DNA of 64,000 nt from positions 62,001-126,000 of the forward strand of contig NMRB01000421.1 in assembly GCA_002633025.1 (NCBI GenBank), given 5' to 3'. The translations under genes were made by a program, and so were the position numbers. This document shows positions 59,028-64,000 of this stretch, piece after piece (position 1 is the first letter of the stretch; each line of letters opens with the position of its first letter). The stretch comes from Notospermus geniculatus (lineage: Eukaryota > Nemertea > Pilidiophora > Heteronemertea > Lineidae). The notes under the pieces are model-generated. The model had not been told where the DNA came from. It worked only from the letters and a program-made list of their open reading frames with translations, and did not search any database.

Positions 59028-61159
59028 TGAACGTCATAGTTTCCTATCGGACTCGAACCCACGGACCCTCGCATAAGGCGAGACAAAACAACTTAAATCT
59101 GGTTAATTTTTAACTCGTGGGACAATATACCAATTAGCAGCAACATGTCATTTTACCGTAGGTGCTTGGCGGTTGTCCTGGCTACATCTGAACGTGTGCA
59201 GAATCTGTCAACCACCTGTCAAAGGAAAGCTGCTGGTGCACCGCCGTAGATATCATACACAACCAAGCACGTGTTGTTCATTCAACATGGGAGAAATGTG
59301 TTTTGTGTTGGGGTGACGTAACCAACGTTGCAGTAGACAAAGGCGTTAATAAGTGTCAAGTGTTGTCAACATTCTTCCTTCATTAGTTTTGTTAGAGAAC
59401 AAAGCCGCTGCACCTGTCAGTTATTTCACAGAATGTAATGCAAGTACGTACATTGTATATATATACCAAATTCACAGTTGTATAGTGAAAGAGGTCTGGC
59501 ATTGCCGGGGTCCAGGTTCACCTGTTTGTGGTGGTCGGCATTGCTGACCCCTCGGCAGGTTCTGGATATGACTTTGAAGAAGGTAGATCCCAATCGTGCC
59601 AATGGTAAAGTGAGGTCTCTGCGACCTACAGCTGCAATTTTGGTGTAGTATATACGTAGGCCTACTCGGCAATTTCCGTGTTGGACCCTAGTGCACTTTC
59701 ACTGCCATGCTTTTTCCAGTCATATTCCATATGTTTAGGGTTTCATCTGACATAGAGTAAGGCCATATTCATAAGGTGTAAGATTAATCGCGTTTAGACT
59801 TCAACCAATATACATGTACCAGTGTACAGGAACTAATCCAAGTTACACGCAGGGGAGTCTGAAACAACCTGTAGGCCTATTAGATATCTTGAGAGTTCAG
59901 CAAAATCTAAATCACACTTTTTTGAGTTTTGAGAACGTTGCTATATTAGATGAGGCCAAACATATAAGTCCAAAAATGGTGTCAACTCAATTTTGACCAA
60001 AACGTGACTTCTAGGTTTCGCCTCAACTATCAAGGTATGGCACCTACCCTTTAACTAAATGCCTTTAGTTACTGCATCCCTGCAACACCCCAGATCTTAA
60101 AGTAATCTATTAAGTGGGCAATAGGATTCATCAAAGGTAAATTGAAGGAAAAACGACGTACGTAAGAACCTCATTATGCAATTTCACTTTGATATTTTCT
60201 GCCAAGGCGAAAGAGTTCGAGTTTAAGGTATCTTAGATCCGTTCTCAGAGAGAAAAAAAATTAGTCCCATGAACTAGCACATAACATCAAGAGTATTGCA
60301 ATAGTTCAAGATTCCTTTTGATGTAAGGTGGCATTCAGTTAAAGGAATCGGCCACGTGCATTGCAGCCGATTGAAATTGACAAGCCAATTTAAAAAAAAA
60401 TTGAAATGGAATCAATGTGTAATATGGTGACAGTACCTATCTTCACAACTCAGTCATAGGACAAATCTCTATTCTTAAGGACACCAAGTGGAAGAGCCAG
60501 GGGGAAATGATTCTTTCGCATACCAAGTGGAAGAGCCCGAGGGATAAGATCACCTCCGACAGATGCTGCATAAAAGCATCTCCGGTGACATCAGCCCGTA
60601 TCGGCCGTCCACAAATGCAAGTGACAAATCAACCAAAGAAAAAAGCACTTATCCACACATCGGGAAAATAGCACTAATTAGATTTTACTCCGGTCGCAAA
60701 TAGCCGTGAATGGCTTTCGACTAAATCAATTGTAGAATTAGAGACTGAAGTGCGGAATAAATACGCATTTCGACGCTAAATTAATATTGCCTATCGTTGA
60801 AACGTATTTCGATATTGGGTCTAATTCGCGTCAAGAAGGCTAAGCGCTGTGGTTTCCTGTCTCGAGTGCTCTTGAGGGCCCATCGCATTATTAGCTTGAT
60901 CGAGAGGGTCAAGAGACGATGCGATTCCAATTAGTGTTGAGTGTCAATAACTTAATTCGATTTTACACCCATCGCTTCGCATTGATTTCGTTGCCCCGCT
61001 GGCGATGTCGGCAAGGTTCTCAATCGTAATGCGGGATTTCTATCAAAACCTTCCCATTCTGGATAAAACCACTTATCCAACTCCTTTAGGACGTGGTCTA
61101 CTCCTGGTTGCACTTGAAACTTCAATGAGTGGACTTTGATGGGTGTTTTTAATAGCTCT

Positions 61160-61487
61160 CTGCCCAGTGCAGTGACCTTGAACCGACCAACGTCTGCACT
61201 CTGCCCAGTGCAGTGACCTTGAACCGACCAACGTCTGCACTCTGCCCAGTGCAGTGACCTTGAACCGACCAACGTCTGCACACTGCCCAGTGCAGTGACC
61301 TTGAACCGACCAACGTCTGCACACTGCCCAGTGCAGTGACCTTGAACCGACCAACGTCTGCACACTGCCCAGTGCAGTGACCTTGAACCGGCCAACGTCT
61401 GCACTCTGCCCAGTGCAGTGACCTTGAACCGACCAACGTCTGCACACTGCCCAGTGCAGTGACCTTGAACTGACCAACGTCTGCACC
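61160..61487. repeat. 41-bp minisatellite, eight copies, each with TGACCTTGA
   Basis: CTGCCCAGTGCAGTGACCTT starts at 61160, 61201, 61242, 61283, 61324, 61365, 61406 and 61447. Units are nearly identical. All three minus-strand frames stay open because 41 is not a multiple of three and no unit has a stop; this is not a gene. TGACCTTGA is the inverse of TCAAGGTCA, the extended nuclear-receptor half-site. Confidence 0.95.
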
Positions 61488-63145
61488 TCAAATGTTGAGA
61501 TCGGTGAAGAAAGAGTGTCGTCCAACATCTTTGGCAAGATCAAGATGAGGTTTAAAATAAATTATACGTAGATGTAGATGTCCACTTGCCTTCATTCAAA
61601 GGTCGGCCATACATGTACATGTATGTTACACGTAGGCCTACATGTACAGTGTTAGTCTACTTCTCTACACATCACAGCTGAAGTGGCCCCGTCTGTTGTA
61701 AATGATATGCAATATGTAATTCACAGTCATCACAAATCTGATGTGAAGGCAACCAAAACCGGGACAGAGGACATCCGTTTCCCTATCCTAACAACTCAAG
61801 GGACTACAAAATGTAAATTATGCATCCAACAAGCATAAACCTATTATTACTCTTTAATTAGTGAGTCTCAGAACGGTCTCCTTTGTCTTCTATAGAATGA
61901 GCGATACCCCCCTTGAGAGATATCTTGGCACTAAACGGCGAAGACCTTCGCTGCAAGGAGCGACAGTTGCGTTCGTCGTGACTCTGCAGATCCATGTAGA
62001 AGTCAACGACATGGTTACAAATGTCGGGGTTTGGTGGGATAAATTTCCTCACTGAGACAAATAACCCGAGTTTTGTTTCAAAAAATTAATCTGCATGCAG
62101 CAGAGGATGTTTTTGAATTAAAATCCATCAGCCACGATGCGCCGTTGAAACAAAGCACACGTTTTCTCACAATCTAATCGCTTCCTGGTTTGATATACGC
62201 TCCTATTTTGTATGCACGTGCCGTCATGATTGATAGCCTCGTTTTCATAAAGGAAAGATGGCGCATGTTTGCACTCGGAAATGCCATGTCTCAAACGCGG
62301 ATCCACAAAGAGACGCCACTCTTTAAATGTTTTATGTGTTACTCGTCTCTTTCAACAAACAGAGCGCTCTATTTATTTGGCACACGCCAGTATTATTTGC
62401 GACTCAAAACTATCACGGTCATCCCGCCTCTTCTTTCCAAAGCACCAGTAAAGGAAGATATTTATCTTTCGGTTCCATTGATGGATTTTATAAAACTTAA
62501 TTCTGACTTCCGGTGTAAGAAATCCAGGCGTTGGCCGACTCGTGACAATTGGAAAATTGTCCTGGGTCACTTTTTCAGTTAAGTTTGACACACCGCCAGT
62601 CGACAGAGCTTCAAACAATCGCGTCAACCAATGAGTTCATATGTAGGCATTAGTTGTTTTACATGTTTTAACATGACAATTAACAAATAATGTCATAAAT
62701 ATCTTTATATCGTACATCACGTTACGGTCCGTTTCATTTGAAAAAGTATATATTTTTTTGCCGCGTAACCAACAAGAATGAAGCGGAAAAACGTGCCATT
62801 TTTGCTTTAGTCATAATATCAATGCGACTCCGTCAATAATATTCATCAGACTTTTCGGCTTTGCTGGTGTTGTCTGGAAAGAAGTCAGACTTCGGCACTC
62901 CCTTTTTTCATCGGAAATTTTGAAGTTACCCGCACGTGAGGGTTTTACCACNTACCCCCCCCCCCCCCCCCCGATTGCGTGATTTCCGCACAGCGATTAA
63001 AAAATATTTTCTATTTTCTACAAAAAAAATTGTTAAAATCCAAAAGTAGACGTATTTTCGCCGGCTTTCCATGGGTGCTAGACTTGTCGAATTCTGTTTT
63101 GATAGGCACGTCATAACAGTGGGTTTCTAAGGCGAAAGAAGTATA

Positions 63146-63682
63146 CGGTGGCCCATAGAGCTCATTGATGAAAAATATTTACATTTGCAATTTTTTTTCA
63201 ATTCGATAACTTTTTCTTGGGAATTTGTAAAATTTTTAGAAGTTCCCACCGCGGTGATAATATTTCCACCTCGGTGATAATATTATCACCGCGGTGAGAA
63301 TATTTCCACCTCGGTGAAAATTAATTTCCACCGCGGTGGTAATTATTAATTATCACCGCGGTGGAAATTAATTTCCACCGCGGTGGACATTATTTTCCAC
63401 CGCGGTGATAATTAATAATTACCACCGCGGTGGAAATTAATTTCCACCGCGGTGGAAATTAATTTTCACCGCGGTGATAATTAATAATTACCACCGCGGT
63501 GGAAATATTTCCACCGAGGTGGAAATATTCTCACCGCGGTGGGAATATTCTCACCGCGGTGGTAATATTTTCACCGAGGTGGGAACTTCTAAAAATTTTA
63601 CAAACCCCAAGAAAAAAATTATCGATTTGAAAAAAAATTGCAAATGTAAATATTTTTCATCAATGAGCTCTATGGGCCACCG
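63146..63682. mobile_element. Palindromic TA-flanked element with a 16-copy CACCGCGGTG array
   Basis: Outer arms of about 100 bases begin CGGTGGCCCATAGAGCTCAT and return inverted; TA on both sides (63144-63145 and 63683-63684). Between them sixteen motifs CACC(GC/TC/GA)GGTG start at 63247, 63267, 63287, 63307, 63329, 63354, 63376, 63398, 63423, 63445, 63467, 63492, 63512, 63532, 63552 and 63572, spaced 20-25 bases and separated by AT-rich palindromes such as AAATTAATTT. Confidence 0.9.
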
Positions 63683-64000
63683 TAGAAGTAGCTTCCTACC
63701 GGACTTTCTACGGACTGATAATAAATGTACTTATGAAACAATTAACACTTGTTCTGCTTGAGAAATTCATCATATCACGAACATATAAGTACCAAGAATG
63801 TACAACTTGGTAATCAAGCAAAAGGGTCGGCATTAAGTTACTTTTTCTGATAATAGAGGGCGCACGGTAATTATAGGCCTTCTAATTCAATAACCAATAT
63901 AGATTTAACGGTTTTTGACTGAATAGTATTATTTAGAATATCATCAATATTCTTATGTAAAGTTACAGGCATATTACTGGCATACAAAAAAAATTTGATT

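Larger units (their letters stand above)
46636..64000 (-). other. Presumed Orthopedia intron/upstream DNA
   Basis: No homeodomain helix 1-2 coding sequence recognised on the minus strand. Stretches with few repeats (about 47700-48700, 56560-57420, 60450-60960 and 61860-62700) are rich in TAAT-type sites and could be enhancers; this is conjecture. The rest is duplications and miniature elements listed separately. Confidence 0.4.

Noticed and set aside
59041-59085. tRNA gene on the minus strand
   Set aside because: A perfect B box (GGTTCGAGTCC) and an anticodon-like stem are present, but the 5' half with the A box is missing. Likely a SINE fragment.
61160-61487. CRISPR-like array
   Set aside because: Units are contiguous with no unique spacers, and the DNA is eukaryotic. 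It is a minisatellite.
60952-61543. Minus-strand ORFs of 98, 156 and 179 codons
   Set aside because: All three frames are open only because the 41-bp repeat lacks stops. The peptides are repeats of the same satellite, not proteins.
62190-62582. 130-codon ORF near the right end
   Set aside because: Starts at TTG, no domain recognised, no paralogue to test it.

Overview
The window is animal nuclear DNA. Genes are split by GT-AG introns, intergenic DNA is crowded with short inverted-repeat transposons, and the recognisable products are animal families: a fatty-acid transport protein (FATP/SLC27), voltage-gated K+ channels with a Shaw-type T1 domain, and the Orthopedia homeobox protein. The saturation with TACATGTA and TAGGCCTA octamers and the style of the miniature elements suggest a marine invertebrate, perhaps a non-vertebrate deuterostome. 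The species cannot be fixed from sequence alone. Three short N stretches (32461, 39479-39504, 62942) show it is a draft assembly.

Layout. (1) 1-13.8 kb: two tandem FATP genes on the + strand. Copy A enters from the left edge with its last six exons (141-4391). Copy B is complete (ten coding exons, 7333-13121, 626 aa). (2) 14.1-23.3 kb: two tandem three-exon Kv-like channel genes on + (449 and 446 aa), with identical intron phases, an intact T1 zinc motif and a TVGYGD filter, but unusual S4 and S6 segments. (3) 23.3-31.2 kb: no recognisable gene; inverted-repeat elements and a diverged triplicated segment. (4) 31.24-45.11 kb: a tandem segmental duplication of about 7 kb per unit, with insertions private to one unit. 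(5) 46.1-64 kb: the last exon of Orthopedia on the - strand (46117-46635); the rest of its homeodomain was not found, so the sequence to its right is probably intron and upstream DNA. That stretch holds a second tandem duplication (50.31-56.07 kb), a half-kb duplication (58.0-59.0 kb), a 41-bp minisatellite with eight TGACCTTGA sites (61.16-61.49 kb) and a palindromic element carrying sixteen CACCGCGGTG-type motifs (63.15-63.68 kb).

Most interesting observation. Because several stretches are present twice, the two copies can be compared site by site. At ten or more positions one copy has the bare dinucleotide TA where the other has TACATGTA (once TAGGCCTA), an exact 6-bp difference, with gains in both copies. 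The same window holds several TA-flanked miniature transposon families whose ends are CA...TG or GG...CC. Cut-and-paste excision leaving two terminal bases at each side would give exactly TA-CA-TG-TA and TA-GG-CC-TA. I infer that much of the octamer load may be transposon excision scars. The duplicated units also supply empty sites that define target duplications of TA, TTAA, TTA, AAT, CCGG, 9 bp and 11 bp for different inserted elements.
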